Positions 29,239 to 38,998 of a stretch of 64,000 nt of DNA are shown piece by piece (positions within the stretch are counted from its first letter, which is position 1; each line of letters opens with the position of its first letter). The stretch covers positions 181,345 through 245,344 of the forward strand of contig NZ_WIDL01000003.1 in the NCBI RefSeq assembly GCF_009496535.1. Direction: 5' to 3'. The translations under genes and the position numbers were made by a program. The notes beneath the pieces are model-generated. The model was given only the letters and a program-made list of their open reading frames with translations, was not told where the DNA came from and did not search any database. Origin of the DNA: Stenotrophomonas sp. MYb238. GTDB lineage: Bacteria; Pseudomonadota; Gammaproteobacteria; Xanthomonadales; Xanthomonadaceae.

Positions 29239-29526
29239 TCAGGAGTTCAGCGCGGCCAGCCAGGCCAGACCGCCGAAGAACAGGACGAAGGCGAGGATGC
29301 AGAGCACCCACATCGCCACCGACACCCAGCCCAGCACCAGGCCGGTGATGGCCAGGCCGTCGCCGTCGAGCTGGCCGTTGCTGCGGCGGATCTGGCCGCG
29401 CGCCATGTGGCCGAAGATGATGCCGCCGATGCTGCCCAGGAACGGCAGCAGGGTCCAGCCGAGGATGCCGGCGACCAGGGCGATCACGGCATAGTTGCTG
29501 GTCTGTCGTGGTGCGGGGATGCTCAT
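29239..29526 (-). CDS. DUF4190 two-TM membrane protein
   Basis: 95 residues with two hydrophobic segments (YAVIALVAGILGWTLLPFLG and ITGLVLGWVSVAMWVLCILA). Between them is GIIFGHMARGQIRRSNGQLDG, the signature of DUF4190: a GH-A-x2-QI loop followed by a short G-x-G-x-A motif. Inner membrane, function unknown. First gene of the minus-strand pyrD unit. Confidence 0.8.
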   Translation of the reverse strand: MSIPAPRQTSNYAVIALVAGILGWTLLPFLGSIGGIIFGHMARGQIRRSNGQLDGDGLAITGLVLGWVSVAMWVLCILAFVLFFGGLAWLAALNS

Positions 29527-29547
29527 CGTGGGACTCCGTCGTGGGTG

Positions 29548-29823
29548 GAGAGGATCTCTCCCCGTGGGGCGGGAGGGCGCGGCCTGCGCGCCATGGGCGC
29601 GCGTGCCTTGGAGTGCCCACGCCAGCGCGGCGTGGGCCGGAGCGCGGGTGGGGAGAGGGAAGGGAGCGAAGCCCGGCGGTATTCACCGCGCCCGGCTTCA
29701 CCCTTGCCTTCATCCGCCCCTGCGGGACGCCTTCATCCGGCACATCCCTGTGCCTCCCCTTCGGGCGGCTTCGCCGTGCGACGCGGCGGTCCTGCCGCGT
29801 CGCCATCCCGGAGGGGAAAGGGA
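29548..29823. repeat. Dispersed intergenic repeat, copy 1
   Basis: GC-rich 300-bp gap without a gene. The segment 29734-29780 matches 63902-63949 in reverse complement with only a few differences. Its CATCCGCCCC, CTTCGGGCGG and GCCATCCCGGAGGG blocks recur at 37436-37530. The left half is rich in dyads such as GCGCGCCATGGGCGCGC. A non-coding repeat family, not an insertion sequence with a transposase. Confidence 0.6.
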
Positions 29824-29829
29824 AAGCCG

Positions 29830-31362
29830 TTACAGGTCGAACTTGATGCCCTGGGCCAGCGGCAGCGAATCGGAGTAGTTGATGGTGTTGGTCTGGCGGC
29901 GCATGTAGACCTTCCACGCGTCCGAACCGGACTCGCGGCCGCCGCCGGTTTCCTTCTCGCCGCCGAACGCACCGCCGATCTCGGCGCCGGAGGTGCCGAT
30001 GTTGACGTTGGCGATGCCGCAGTCGCTGCCGGCGGCCGACAGGAACTTCTCGGCCGACTTCAGGTTGGTGGTGAAGATCGACGAGGACAGGCCCTGCGGC
30101 ACGCCGTTCTGCATGTCGATGGCTTCGTCCAGGGTCGTGTACTTCATCACGTACAGGATCGGCGCGAAGGTCTCGTGCTGCACGATTTCATCGGTGTTCT
30201 TCAGCCCGGTGACGATCGCCGGCAGCACGAAGTTGCCCGGACGGTCGATGGCGGTGCCGCCGGTCTCGATGGTGCCGCCGGCGGCCTTGGCCTTCTCGAT
30301 CGAGGCCAGGAACTGCTGCACCGCCTCGGGGCTGTTCAGCGGGCCCATCAGGTTGGCCGGATCGGTCGGGTCGCCGATCTTGCCTTCGACCTGCTTGTAG
30401 GCCTTGACCAGGGTGGCCAGCACGTTGTCGTAGATCGATTCGTGCACGATCAGGCGGCGGGTGGTGGTGCAGCGCTGGCCGGCGGTGCCGACGGCGCCGA
30501 ACACGATGCCCGGCACGGCCAGCTTCTGGTCGGCGGTCTCGTCCAGGATGATGGCGTTGTTGCCGCCCAGCTCCAGCAGGCAGCGGCCCAGGCGGCGGGC
30601 GACGCGCTCGTTGACGACGCGGCCGATCTGGGTCGAGCCGGTGAAGGAGATCAGCGGCACGCGCTTGTCGTCGACCAGCTTTTCCGACAGTGCGGTGCCG
30701 GCGTCGTTGATCAGGAAGAAGATGTCCGGGAAGCCGCCTTCCTTCAGCGCCTCGTTGCAGATCTTCATCGTGGCGATGGCGGTGAGCGGGGTCTTGTTGG
30801 ACGGCTTCCAGATGCACACGTCGCCGCAGATCGCGGCCAGGAACGCGTTCCAGCTCCACACCGCGACCGGGAAGTTGAAGGCCGAGATGATGCCGACCAG
30901 ACCCAGCGGGTGGTACTGCTCGTACATGCGGTGGCCGGGGCGCTCGGAGTGCATGGTGTAGCCGTACAGCATGCGGCTCTGGCCCAGCGCGAAGTCGGCG
31001 ATGTCGATCATCTCCTGCACTTCGCCGTCGCCTTCGGGCTTGGACTTGCCCATCTCCAGCGCGACCAGCGAGCCCAGCGCGTCCTTGTGCCGGCGCAGCG
31101 CCTCGCCGCACAGGCGCACGGCTTCGCCGCGGCGCGGTGCCGGCGTGGTGCGCCACACCTTGTAGGCTTCCTGGGCGCGGGCGACGATGGTTTCGTAATC
31201 GGCCTCGGTGGTGGCCTGGACCTCGGCGATCACCTCGCCGGTGGTCGGGTTCTTCGGCTTGAGCACGCCCGCGCCGGTGGCGGCGGACCACTGCCCATTG
31301 CCCATATAGGTGCCAGCGTTGGAAGCGTCGAGGCCGAGCGCCTTGAGCATTTCGAAGGACAT
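29830..31362 (-). CDS. amaB: ALDH7-family aminoadipate-semialdehyde (piperideine-6-carboxylate) dehydrogenase
   Basis: NAD-dependent aldehyde dehydrogenase of the ALDH7/antiquitin group, which oxidises alpha-aminoadipate semialdehyde in lysine/pipecolate breakdown. Catalytic Cys in [17 protein letters not shown], general-base Glu in [11 protein letters not shown], cofactor stretch [14 protein letters not shown] and [12 protein letters not shown]-terminal [20 protein letters not shown] is the ALDH7 substrate-loop signature. 510 residues, GGAGATTTC before ATG 31362. Family firm; exact substrate inferred. Confidence 0.9.
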   Translation of the reverse strand: MSFEMLKALGLDASNAGTYMGNGQWSAATGAGVLKPKNPTTGEVIAEVQATTEADYETIVARAQEAYKVWRTTPAPRRGEAVRLCGEALRRHKDALGSLVALEMGKSKPEGDGEVQEMIDIADFALGQSRMLYGYTMHSERPGHRMYEQYHPLGLVGIISAFNFPVAVWSWNAFLAAICGDVCIWKPSNKTPLTAIATMKICNEALKEGGFPDIFFLINDAGTALSEKLVDDKRVPLISFTGSTQIGRVVNERVARRLGRCLLELGGNNAIILDETADQKLAVPGIVFGAVGTAGQRCTTTRRLIVHESIYDNVLATLVKAYKQVEGKIGDPTDPANLMGPLNSPEAVQQFLASIEKAKAAGGTIETGGTAIDRPGNFVLPAIVTGLKNTDEIVQHETFAPILYVMKYTTLDEAIDMQNGVPQGLSSSIFTTNLKSAEKFLSAAGSDCGIANVNIGTSGAEIGGAFGGEKETGGGRESGSDAWKVYMRRQTNTINYSDSLPLAQGIKFDL

Positions 31363-31513
31363 GAAATCTCCTGATTGCTTTGCGTTGGGGGGCGCAGCCG
31401 CTGGCAGCGGTGGGGTGCGGCATGCAGAAGCGCGATTTTAGCAGAGCCGGCGCCGCTTCTCGGCACCGGTGGCTGCCCGACGGTGCGGCGGCATGTCACA
31501 ATACGCGTCCGCA

Positions 31514-31590
31514 GGCCCCGTAGCTCAGCTGGATAGAGCGGTCCCCTCCTAAGGGACAGGTCGCACGTTCGAATCGTGTCGGGGCCGCCA
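31514..31590 (+). tRNA. tRNA-Arg (anticodon CCU)
   Basis: Complete cloverleaf: acceptor GGCCCCG with CGGGGCC, D arm AGCTCAGCTGGATAGAGC, anticodon stem TCCC/GGGA around CTCCTAA (anticodon CCT), T arm with GTTCGAAT. The 3' CCA is encoded (31588-31590). Reads AGG arginine codons, rare in this GC-rich coding style. Confidence 0.97.
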
Positions 31591-31665
31591 TCCTTCGTCG
31601 CTGCGAATCTCCGTCCCGCGGCGCCCCGGTTGCGGGGCCGGCCGCCTCCTGCGCAGGCTGCCTCC

Positions 31666-32361
31666 ATGTCCGCCAGCACCCCCCATCTGCGCCGTTATCT
31701 CGGGCCCACCGGGCTGGAGTGCCACGACTACGCGCAATGGGTGCTGCCGGTGCGCGGCGAGCTGCAGTTCGAAGTGGGCGGCGCCGGCGGCCACCTGGAC
31801 CGGTTGCAGGGCGCGTTCGTCGCGCCCGGCCAGACCCACGACTTGGAGGCGCTGGGCGAGCACTGCTGCCTGATCGTCGATTGCCCGGCAGGCGTGCTCG
31901 ACGACGACACCCTGGACCATCTGTACCGCAGGCCCTGGCTGGCTGTGCCGGCGGACATGCGCCGGCGCCTGCAGGGACTGCCGGGCAACGGCCTGGAGGC
32001 CGATCCGCTGCCGCGCCTGCTGCGGCATTTCGCGCCGGCGGGCAGCGGCGCGCGATTGCAGGCGCTGTGCATGGCCGTGGCCTCGGCGCCGGGCCTGGAC
32101 TGGTCGGTGGCGCGCATGGCGGCCGTGGCCGGCGTCAGTGGCAGCCGCCTGCACGCGCTGTTCGCGCGCGAGTTCGGTCTTGCGCCGCAGGCCTGGGTGA
32201 GCGCCGCGCGCCTGCGCTGGGCCAAGCGGCAACTGCTGGGCAGCGACGCCAGCATCAGCGACATCGCCCAGCGCGCCGGATATTCGGAGCAGAGCGCCTT
32301 CACCCGGGCGCTGCGCCGGGAGAGCGGGCGCACGCCGCGGCAGTGGCGGGCGGGGCAGTAG
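31666..32361 (+). CDS. AraC-family transcriptional regulator
   Basis: 231 residues. The N-terminal cupin-like part (WVLPVRGELQFEVGGAGGHL, then GAFVAPGQTHDLEALG) is the sensor. The C-terminal two-helix-turn-helix domain (about 150-231) reads WSVARMAAVAGVSGSRLHAL and ISDIAQRAGYSEQSAFTRAL, ending RESGRTPRQWR. ATG 31666; the frame is open back into the tRNA, which cannot be coding. It lies 70 nt before an EamA exporter, its likely target. Confidence 0.92.
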   Translation: MSASTPHLRRYLGPTGLECHDYAQWVLPVRGELQFEVGGAGGHLDRLQGAFVAPGQTHDLEALGEHCCLIVDCPAGVLDDDTLDHLYRRPWLAVPADMRRRLQGLPGNGLEADPLPRLLRHFAPAGSGARLQALCMAVASAPGLDWSVARMAAVAGVSGSRLHALFAREFGLAPQAWVSAARLRWAKRQLLGSDASISDIAQRAGYSEQSAFTRALRRESGRTPRQWRAGQ

Positions 32362-32431
32362 CCTGGGTCAAGACGCTGCGCCGGGGCGGCGCCTACACTG
32401 CGCGCCCTTCTCCACGGCAGGTGCGGCAGGC

Positions 32432-33376
32432 GTGAGTCGTTCGATGAGTGTCGGGATCGCCAACGGCGTGGCCTCCGGGGCGCTGTGGGGCGTGGTGTTC
32501 CTGGCCCCGGCCATGCTGGCCGGATTCGCGCCGTTGCAGCTGGCGGCCGCGCGCTACCTGGTCTACGGCGCCATCGCGCTGGTGCTGCTGGTGCCGCGCT
32601 GGCCGGCGCTGCGTTCGCGCATCGGCCGCGCCGAATGGGGCGCGCTGGCCTGGCTCAGCCTGCTCGGCAACCTGCTCTATTACGTGCTGCTGTCCATTTC
32701 GGTGCAGTGGAGCGGCGGCGCCGCGGCGTCGCTGATCGTCGGCATGGTGCCGGTGCTGGTGGCGGTCACCGCCTCGCGCGAGCCGGGCGCGGTGCCATTG
32801 TCGAAGCTGGCGCCGGCACTGGCCCTGTGCGTGGCCGGCGTGGTGCTGATGGGATGGGCGGCGATGGCGTCCTCGCATGTGCACACCGGCGCCGGGCAGC
32901 GCCTGGTCGGCCTGCTGTGCGCGGTCGGTGCGCTGCTGTCGTGGACGGTGTACTCGGTGGGCAATACGCGCTGGCTGGCGCGCTGCCCGGAGGTATCCGG
33001 GCACGACTGGTCGCTGCTGACCGGCGTGGCCACCGGCGCCCTGGCGCTGCTGCTGGCGCCGGTCGCGTTCGCCTGCGGCGGGGAGGGGCGCCCGGCGGCC
33101 GCGTGGGGGCAGTTCTGGCTGATCGCCGCGGCGGTGGCGGTGCTGGCCTCGATCCTTGGCAATGCCTGCTGGAACCGCGCCAGCCGGGCGCTGCCGCTCA
33201 CCCTGGGCGGGCAGATGATCGTGTTCGAGACGCTGTTCGGCCTGCTCTACGGCTTCCTCTGGCAGCAGCGCTGGCCGCTGCCGCTGGAACTGCTGGCCGC
33301 GGGCTGCCTGCTCGCCGGCGTGGTACTGAGCGCGGCCGCGCACCGGCCCGCTGCCGAGGCGGTCGCTCCCCACTGA
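32432..33376 (+). CDS. EamA-family (DMT) exporter
   Basis: Ten-TM transporter with two EamA repeats (ANGVASGALWGVVFLAPAML and LLCAVGALLSWTVYSVGNTR). 314 residues from GTG 32432, or 310 from ATG 32444. The first repeat has the conserved pore pattern LQLAAARYLVYG. It follows the AraC gene on the same strand, suggesting a regulator-exporter pair, perhaps for an amino acid or toxic metabolite. Confidence 0.9.
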   Translation: MSRSMSVGIANGVASGALWGVVFLAPAMLAGFAPLQLAAARYLVYGAIALVLLVPRWPALRSRIGRAEWGALAWLSLLGNLLYYVLLSISVQWSGGAAASLIVGMVPVLVAVTASREPGAVPLSKLAPALALCVAGVVLMGWAAMASSHVHTGAGQRLVGLLCAVGALLSWTVYSVGNTRWLARCPEVSGHDWSLLTGVATGALALLLAPVAFACGGEGRPAAAWGQFWLIAAAVAVLASILGNACWNRASRALPLTLGGQMIVFETLFGLLYGFLWQQRWPLPLELLAAGCLLAGVVLSAAAHRPAAEAVAPH

Positions 33377-33618
33377 TCGCCGCTTTCCGGCACGCGTTCC
33401 GCGCAGTTCTTTCCTGTTCCGCCATTTGCCGGTCCTGCGCCTCGGACTGTTCGCGGCGTATCGAAGGGCTGCTGTCTGCGTCGCTTGCAGGCATGCGAAA
33501 TGGCGTTTTCGCTGATGCTTGCGCGATAGATGGGCGATGATGGGCGTTGATGACATTTGCAACCGATGCCGGCAGGTTCGCCGACGATGGCCGCAGGTGA
33601 TCTTTTGCGTTGCAACAC

Positions 33619-33646
33619 TTGACAGCGCATTCACCGCTGGTGTCCT
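33619..33646 (+). promoter_or_regulatory. Candidate thr operon promoter
   Basis: Perfect -35 TTGACA (33619-33624) with a weak -10 (TGTCCT, 33641-33646) after 16 bp. The leader-peptide ATG is 9 nt beyond the -10, so the thrL message would be almost leaderless. The preceding interval 33377-33618 shows no gene. Confidence 0.45.
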
Positions 33647-33655
33647 CTTGACCGC

Positions 33656-33790
33656 ATGAACACGCCGTCGTCTCTCTTCGCCATCGCCCCGCCGCCTGCA
33701 GGCGCGCTGCCGGGCATCGGCGCGCGCGTGTCCATTACCACCACCATTACCGTCACCACTCGCCCGGTGCGGCCCGTCGTCTTCGCGTAG
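33656..33790 (+). CDS. thrL: thr operon leader peptide
   Basis: 44-residue frame ending at TAG 33788-33790. Residues 27-35 read ITTTITVTT (codons 33734-33760): six Thr, two Ile and one Val codons in a row, the same logic as E. coli ThrL, where charged tRNA-Thr and tRNA-Ile levels set ribosome stalling. A hairpin region follows at once and thrA begins 88 nt after the stop. The rest of the peptide is not conserved with E. coli and longer (44 against 21 residues). Strong evidence for attenuation-type control. Confidence 0.88.
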   Translation: MNTPSSLFAIAPPPAGALPGIGARVSITTTITVTTRPVRPVVFA

Positions 33791-33804
33791 TTTCCGAAAA
33801 CCAC

Positions 33805-33859
33805 GGCCCCGCACCCGGATCAGGATGCGGGGGCTCCCATCCTGATGCGTGTCGGGGCC
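33805..33859 (+). promoter_or_regulatory. Alternating hairpin region between thrL and thrA
   Basis: Two mutually exclusive folds. A: CCCCGCA (33807-33813) with TGCGGGG (33826-33832). B: ATCAGGATG (33819-33827) with CATCCTGAT (33838-33846), inside an outer stem GGCCCCG (33805-33811) with CGGGGCC (33853-33859). Neither is followed by a T tract. The B fold ends 6 nt before the purine-rich thrA ribosome-binding site. Attenuation by a Rho-dependent or translational route is more likely than a classic intrinsic terminator. Confidence 0.65.
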
Positions 33860-33878
33860 TCCAGCCGAGGTTCATCCG

Positions 33879-36383
33879 ATGTCGCCAGTTGCCGCTTCAC
33901 CCCTCGCTCCCGCCGCGGACGCCGCCGTCCGTACCGTCGTCCACAAGTTCGGCGGCACCTCGGTGGCCGATGCCGACCGCTACCGCCACGTGGCGCAGCT
34001 GCTGCTGGCGCGCGAGGAGGACGTGCAGGTCACCGTGGTCTCGGCGATGAAGGGCGTGACCGATGCGCTGATCGACCTGGCCCGCCTGGCCGCCGCCGCC
34101 GATGCGGCCTGGGACGAGCGCTGGCACGAACTGCGCGCCCGCCACCGCGCGGCGGCGGTGGCGCTGCTGGCCGAGAACGCCGGCCCGACCATCGAGTGGC
34201 TGGACGCGCGCTTCAACCGCCTGCGCGAGATCCTCGCCGCGCTGGCGGTCATCGGCGAACTGCCGCGGGAAGTGCTGGACCGCGTGCAGGGCCTGGGCGA
34301 GGTGTTCTCCGCGCACCTGCTCGGCCACCACCTGCAGGCGCTGGGCGAGGACGCCGACGTGCTGGACGCGCGCGAGGTGCTGGTGGTCGACCACGGCGAA
34401 CTCGGCGTGGACGTGGACTGGAAGGCCAGCGCGGCCAAGCTGGCGCTGTGGCGGCAGTCGCATCCGGCGCGGCGGCTGGTGGTGACCGGCTTCGTGGCCC
34501 GCGACCGCAAGGGCAACATCACCACCCTCGGCCGCAACGGCAGCGATTTTTCCGGCGCGATCTTCGCCGCGCTGTTCGCCGCCGACGAACTGCACATCTG
34601 GACCGACGTGGACGGCGTGCTCTCGGCCGATCCGCGCGTGGTGCCCGAGGCGGTGCAGCTGGAGGCGCTCAGCTACGACGAGGCCTGCGAACTGGCCTAT
34701 TTCGGCGCCAAGGTGGTGCACCCGCAGACCATGTCGCCGGCGATCGAACGCGGCCTGCCGATCATCATCCGCAACACCTTCCAGCCGCAGCACCCCGGCA
34801 CCCGCATCACCGCGGCCAGCGCCGGCAGCGGGCCGATCAAGGGGCTGACGCTCAGCCCGGAGCTGGCGGTGCTGAACGTCGAGGGCACCGGCCTGATCGG
34901 CGTGCCGGGCACCGCCGAGCGCGTGTTCGCGGCGCTGCGCAACGCGCACGTGTCGGTGGTGATGATCTCGCAGGGATCGTCCGAGCATTCGATCTGCTGC
35001 GTGGTGCGCCAGGCCGAGGCGGCGCACGCGCGCGATGCGCTGGTGCAGGCGTTCTCGCACGAGCTGGCCGCCGGCCAGGTGCAGCGCGTGCAGCTGACCG
35101 AGGGCGTGAGCGTGCTGGCCGCGGTGGGCGACGGCATGGCCGGCCAGCCGGGCGTGGCCGCGCGCCTGTTCGAGGCGCTGGGGCGGGCGCAGGTCAACAT
35201 CCTGGCCATCGCGCAGGGCTCGTCCGAACGCAACATCTCGGTGGCCATCGACACCCGCGACGCCACCAAGGCGCTGCGCGCCGCGCATGCCGGGTTCTGG
35301 CTGTCGCCGCAGACCTTCTCGGTCGGCGTGATCGGCCCGGGCAACGTCGGCGCCGCGCTGCTGGAACAACTGCGCATCGCCCAGCCGCAGCTGCTGGCGC
35401 GGGCACGGCTGGACCTGCGCCTGCGCGCGGTGCTGTCGCGCAACCGCATGCTGCTGGAGACGCGCGGCATGCAGGGCGACTGGAAGGCCGCGTTCGAGGC
35501 CGCCGCGCAGCCGGCCGACCTGGACCGCTTCACCGAGCACCTGCTGTCCGCGCGCCTGCCGCATACCTTGATCATCGACTGCAGCGGCAGCCCGGACGTG
35601 GCCGACCGCTATGCGGACTGGCTCGCCGCCGGCATCCATGTGGTCACGCCCAACAAGCAGGCCGGCTCCGGGCCGCTGGCGCGCTACCAGGCCATCGGCG
35701 AGGCCGCCGCCGCCACCGGCGCGCGCTTCCGCTACGAGGCCACGGTGGGTGCCGGGCTGCCGGTCATCACCACGCTGCGCGACCTGGTCGATACCGGCGA
35801 CGAGGTCACCGCGATCGCCGGCATCTTCTCCGGCACGCTGGCGTGGCTGTTCAACAAGTACGACGGCAGCGCGCCGTTCTCGCAGCTGGTCGCGCAGGCG
35901 CGGGCGATGGGCTACACCGAACCGGACCCGCGCGACGACCTGTCCGGCGTGGACGTGGCGCGCAAGCTGGTGATCCTGGCGCGCGAGGCCGGCCATGCGC
36001 TCAGCCTGGAGGACGTGGCGATCGAAGGCCTGGTGCCCGAGGCGCTGCAGCAGGGCAGCGTGGACGACTTCATGGCGCGCCTGCACGAGGTCGATGCCGG
36101 TTTCGGCCAGCGCCTGGCCGACGCGCGCGCGCGCGGCAACGTGCTGCGCTATGTCGCGCGCTTCGAGCCGGGGCAGCGGCCCACGGTCGGCCTGGTCGAA
36201 CTGCCCGGCGACCACGCCTTCGCCAACCTGCGCCTGACCGACAACGTGGTGCAGTTCACCACCCGCCGCTACTGCGACAATCCGCTGGTGGTGCAGGGGC
36301 CGGGCGCCGGCCCGGAAGTGACGGCCGCCGGCGTGTTCGCCGACGTGCTGCGGGTGGCCGCGGGGGAGGGAGCGCGACTGTGA
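33879..36383 (+). CDS. thrA: Bifunctional aspartokinase I / homoserine dehydrogenase I
   Basis: First and third steps from aspartate to threonine. Kinase domain from [14 protein letters not shown] through [20 protein letters not shown]. Two ACT-type regulatory segments follow ([20 protein letters not shown] and [18 protein letters not shown]), which carry threonine feedback. The dehydrogenase part begins [18 protein letters not shown] and has [15 protein letters not shown]. 834 residues from ATG 33879, with CGAGG 8 nt upstream; an in-frame GTG at 33849 lies inside the leader hairpin and is rejected. Confidence 0.97.
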   Translation: MSPVAASPLAPAADAAVRTVVHKFGGTSVADADRYRHVAQLLLAREEDVQVTVVSAMKGVTDALIDLARLAAAADAAWDERWHELRARHRAAAVALLAENAGPTIEWLDARFNRLREILAALAVIGELPREVLDRVQGLGEVFSAHLLGHHLQALGEDADVLDAREVLVVDHGELGVDVDWKASAAKLALWRQSHPARRLVVTGFVARDRKGNITTLGRNGSDFSGAIFAALFAADELHIWTDVDGVLSADPRVVPEAVQLEALSYDEACELAYFGAKVVHPQTMSPAIERGLPIIIRNTFQPQHPGTRITAASAGSGPIKGLTLSPELAVLNVEGTGLIGVPGTAERVFAALRNAHVSVVMISQGSSEHSICCVVRQAEAAHARDALVQAFSHELAAGQVQRVQLTEGVSVLAAVGDGMAGQPGVAARLFEALGRAQVNILAIAQGSSERNISVAIDTRDATKALRAAHAGFWLSPQTFSVGVIGPGNVGAALLEQLRIAQPQLLARARLDLRLRAVLSRNRMLLETRGMQGDWKAAFEAAAQPADLDRFTEHLLSARLPHTLIIDCSGSPDVADRYADWLAAGIHVVTPNKQAGSGPLARYQAIGEAAAATGARFRYEATVGAGLPVITTLRDLVDTGDEVTAIAGIFSGTLAWLFNKYDGSAPFSQLVAQARAMGYTEPDPRDDLSGVDVARKLVILAREAGHALSLEDVAIEGLVPEALQQGSVDDFMARLHEVDAGFGQRLADARARGNVLRYVARFEPGQRPTVGLVELPGDHAFANLRLTDNVVQFTTRRYCDNPLVVQGPGAGPEVTAAGVFADVLRVAAGEGARL

Positions 36384-37345
36384 GCGGGCAGGCAATGCAG
36401 CAGGGTGGCGGGCGGCGCGAGGCGCGTGCCTTCGCGCCGGCGTCGGTGGCGAACGTGGCGGTCGGGTTCGATCTGCTCGGCTACGCCGTGGCCGGCGTCG
36501 GCGATACGGTGACGGTGCGGCGCATCGAGGCGCCCGACATCGATGAGCCGGGTGTGCGCATCGCGGCGATCCGCGGCACCACCGCGGAACTGCCGAAGGA
36601 GGCGGCCGGCAACACCGCCGGCGCGGCGCTGATCGCGCTGCGCCAGGCGCTGGCGCTGCCGTTCGGCTTCGAGATCGAGATCGACAAGGGCATACCGCTC
36701 AGCTCCGGCATGGGCGGCTCGGCCGCCTCGTGCGTGGCCGCACTGGTCGCGGCCAATGCCCTGCTGGATGCGCCATTGAGCCGCGAGGAGCTTTACCTGC
36801 ATTCGCTGGAAGGCGAGGCGGTGGCCAGCGGCAGCCGCCATGGCGACAACCTCGGGCCGATGTTCCTCGGCGGGCTGGTGCTGTCCACGCTGGAGCGGCT
36901 GGTGCCGGTGCCCGTGTCCGGGCAGTGGCACAGCCTGCTGGTGCACCCGGACGCGCTGCTGGAAACCCGCCGCGCCCGCGCCGCCCTGCAGGGCAGCTAC
37001 GAACTGAAGGAGTTCGTCGCGCAGAGCACCCACCTGGCGCTGGTGCTGGCCGGCTGCCATGCCGGCGATGCCGGGCTGGTGCGCGCCGGCCTGCGCGATG
37101 TGCTGGTCGAACCGCGCCGCGCGCCGCTGATCGGTGGCTTCGACGCCGCCAAGCAGGCTGCGCTGGATGCCGGTGCGATGGGCGCGAGCATTTCCGGCGC
37201 CGGGCCCAGCGTGTTCGCGTGGTTCGAGACGCGCGAAGCGGCGGAGGCCGCGGCGCCGAAGGTGCAAGCTGCTTTCGCCGCCGCGGGCTTCGGCAGCCAG
37301 AGCTGGGTCACCGCGCTGGACAGCCCGGGCGCGCACTTGCTTTGA
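36380..37345 (+). CDS. thrB: Homoserine kinase
   Basis: GHMP-family kinase phosphorylating homoserine. Signatures: [23 protein letters not shown] loop [19 protein letters not shown], and C-terminal [18 protein letters not shown]. 321 residues from GTG 36380, overlapping the thrA stop by GTGA, with GGGGAGGGAG upstream; ATG 36395 is an alternative. thrC follows only after a 222-nt repeat-containing gap. Confidence 0.96.
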   Translation: MSGQAMQQGGGRREARAFAPASVANVAVGFDLLGYAVAGVGDTVTVRRIEAPDIDEPGVRIAAIRGTTAELPKEAAGNTAGAALIALRQALALPFGFEIEIDKGIPLSSGMGGSAASCVAALVAANALLDAPLSREELYLHSLEGEAVASGSRHGDNLGPMFLGGLVLSTLERLVPVPVSGQWHSLLVHPDALLETRRARAALQGSYELKEFVAQSTHLALVLAGCHAGDAGLVRAGLRDVLVEPRRAPLIGGFDAAKQAALDAGAMGASISGAGPSVFAWFETREAAEAAAPKVQAAFAAAGFGSQSWVTALDSPGAHLL

Positions 37346-37351
37346 AGACCT

Positions 37352-37541
37352 GAAGCCCCTCTCCCATCGGGAGAGGGGTGAGGGTACGGGCGGAGCCGCG
37401 TGCAGCGCGGTACTGCAAGGTTTCGTCCGTACTTTCATCCGCCCCTTCCGAGCACCTTGTACTTCCCGCTTCGGGCGGATTCCGGCGATCCTGCCGGGCC
37501 ATCTCCCGGAGGGAGAAGGACAGAACACGGTGCCCCGCAAA
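37352..37541. repeat. Dispersed intergenic repeat, copy 2, between thrB and thrC
   Basis: Starts with a perfect hairpin CCCCTCTCCC-ATC-GGGAGAGGGG (37356-37378). It contains CATCCGCCCC, CTTCGGGCGG and CTCCCGGAGGG blocks in the same order as copy 1. No gene here. The hairpin has no T tract but could slow transcription from thrB into thrC. Confidence 0.55.
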
Positions 37542-37567
37542 AACAGTCCCATCCGGAACCCTTCGCC

Positions 37568-38866
37568 ATGCACTTCATCTCCACCCGCAACACCGCCCCC
37601 GCCGCCACGCTCAGCCAGGCCATCGCCGCCGGCCTCGCACCCGACGGCGGCCTGTATGTGCCGCAGCAGATGCCGCCGGCCCGCGCCCTGCAGGCGGGCG
37701 ACGCGCTGGCCGATACCGCGGCGACGCTGCTGCAGCCGTTCTTCGCCGGCGACGGCCTGGAAGCGGAACTGCCGCGGATCTGCGCCGAAGCCTTCGACTT
37801 CCCCGCGCCGCTGCGGCGCCTGGCCACCCGCAACGACCACGTGCTGGAGCTGTTCCATGGCCCGACGGCGGCGTTCAAGGATTTCGGCGCGCGTTTCCTC
37901 GCCGCCAGCCTGTCGCGGCTGCGCGCGGGGCAGGAGCGCCCGTTGACGATTGTGGTGGCGACTTCCGGCGACACCGGCGCGGCCGTGGCCGCCGCCTTCC
38001 ACAACCAGCCCAACCTGGAGGTGGTGGTGCTGTACCCGGATGGGCGCGTGTCGCCGCGGCAGGCGCACCAGCTGGGCTGCCTGGGCGGCAACATCCGCGC
38101 GCTGCGCGTGGCCGGTTCGTTCGACGACTGCCAGGCCATGGTCAAGCAGGCATTGAACGATACCGGCCTGCAGGCGCAGGTGCCGTTGAGTTCGGCCAAC
38201 AGCATCAGCCTCGGCCGCCTGCTGCCGCAGATGAGCTACTACGCGCACGCGGCGCTGACCCACCATGCCGCGCACGGCTCGCTGCTGAACCTCGTCGTTC
38301 CCACCGGCAATCTCGGCAACGCGATGGCGGCGGTCATGGCGCGCGCGCTCGGCGTGCCGCTGGGGCGGATCGTGCTGGCCACGAACGCCAACCGCGTATT
38401 GCCGGACTATTTCGCCGGCGGCCAGTACCAGGCCCGCACCAGCGTGGCCACGCTCGCCAACGCGATGGACGTGGGCGCCCCCAGCAACTTCGAGCGGCTG
38501 CGCTGGCTGCATGCCGGCGACGACGCGGTGCTGCGCGCGCAGTTCCTCTCGCGTGCGGTGGACGACGACGCCATCCGCGACACCATCGCCACGCGCCACC
38601 AGCGGCACGGCGAAGTGTTCTGCCCGCACACCGCCACCGCGGTACGGGTGCTGGAGCAGCTCCGCGCCAGCGGCGAGGCCGCCGCGCACGAGCACTGGGC
38701 GGTGGCGGCGACCGCCCACCCGGCCAAGTTCGAGACGGTGGTCGAGCCGCTGATCGGCCGCGAGGTACCGGTGCCGCCGGCGCTGGCGGAACTGCTGCGG
38801 CGCCCGGCCCATGCCGAGCCGTGCGCGCCGGAGTACGCGGCGCTGCGCGACACCCTGCTGGGCTGA
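37568..38866 (+). CDS. thrC: Threonine synthase
   Basis: PLP enzyme converting O-phosphohomoserine to threonine. The PLP lysine lies in FHGPTAAFKDFGARFLA; cofactor-phosphate loop VVPTGNLGNAMAAVMA; and VATSGDTGAAVAAAF. N-terminal FISTRNTAPAATLSQAIAAG and GLAPDGGLYVP are typical of the E. coli-type enzyme. 432 residues from ATG 37568. Last gene of thrLABC; no clear intrinsic terminator follows. Confidence 0.97.
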   Translation: MHFISTRNTAPAATLSQAIAAGLAPDGGLYVPQQMPPARALQAGDALADTAATLLQPFFAGDGLEAELPRICAEAFDFPAPLRRLATRNDHVLELFHGPTAAFKDFGARFLAASLSRLRAGQERPLTIVVATSGDTGAAVAAAFHNQPNLEVVVLYPDGRVSPRQAHQLGCLGGNIRALRVAGSFDDCQAMVKQALNDTGLQAQVPLSSANSISLGRLLPQMSYYAHAALTHHAAHGSLLNLVVPTGNLGNAMAAVMARALGVPLGRIVLATNANRVLPDYFAGGQYQARTSVATLANAMDVGAPSNFERLRWLHAGDDAVLRAQFLSRAVDDDAIRDTIATRHQRHGEVFCPHTATAVRVLEQLRASGEAAAHEHWAVAATAHPAKFETVVEPLIGREVPVPPALAELLRRPAHAEPCAPEYAALRDTLLG

Positions 38867-38998
38867 GCGCCGCGGCCGCGTTGTCCACAGCGGATGTGGA
38901 ACGCGGCGAGGAAAGCCTGTGGACAAGTACCCGCCGGGCCAGTGCCGGCGGGCGTCGGCGCCGGTCTGGTCAAAACGGCGCCAGGCCGGCGTCCGCGG

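Noticed and set aside
31514-31590. tRNA-Arg as an island attachment site
   Set aside because: No integrase beside it, no second copy of its 3' end found in the window, and flanking genes have host-like composition.
33805-33859. Classic Rho-independent terminator in the thr leader
   Set aside because: The stems are strong but no T tract follows either fold; kept as a regulatory hairpin region instead.
36269-38926. 885-codon open frame antisense to thrB and thrC
   Set aside because: Compositional shadow; no ribosome-binding context, opposite conserved genes.
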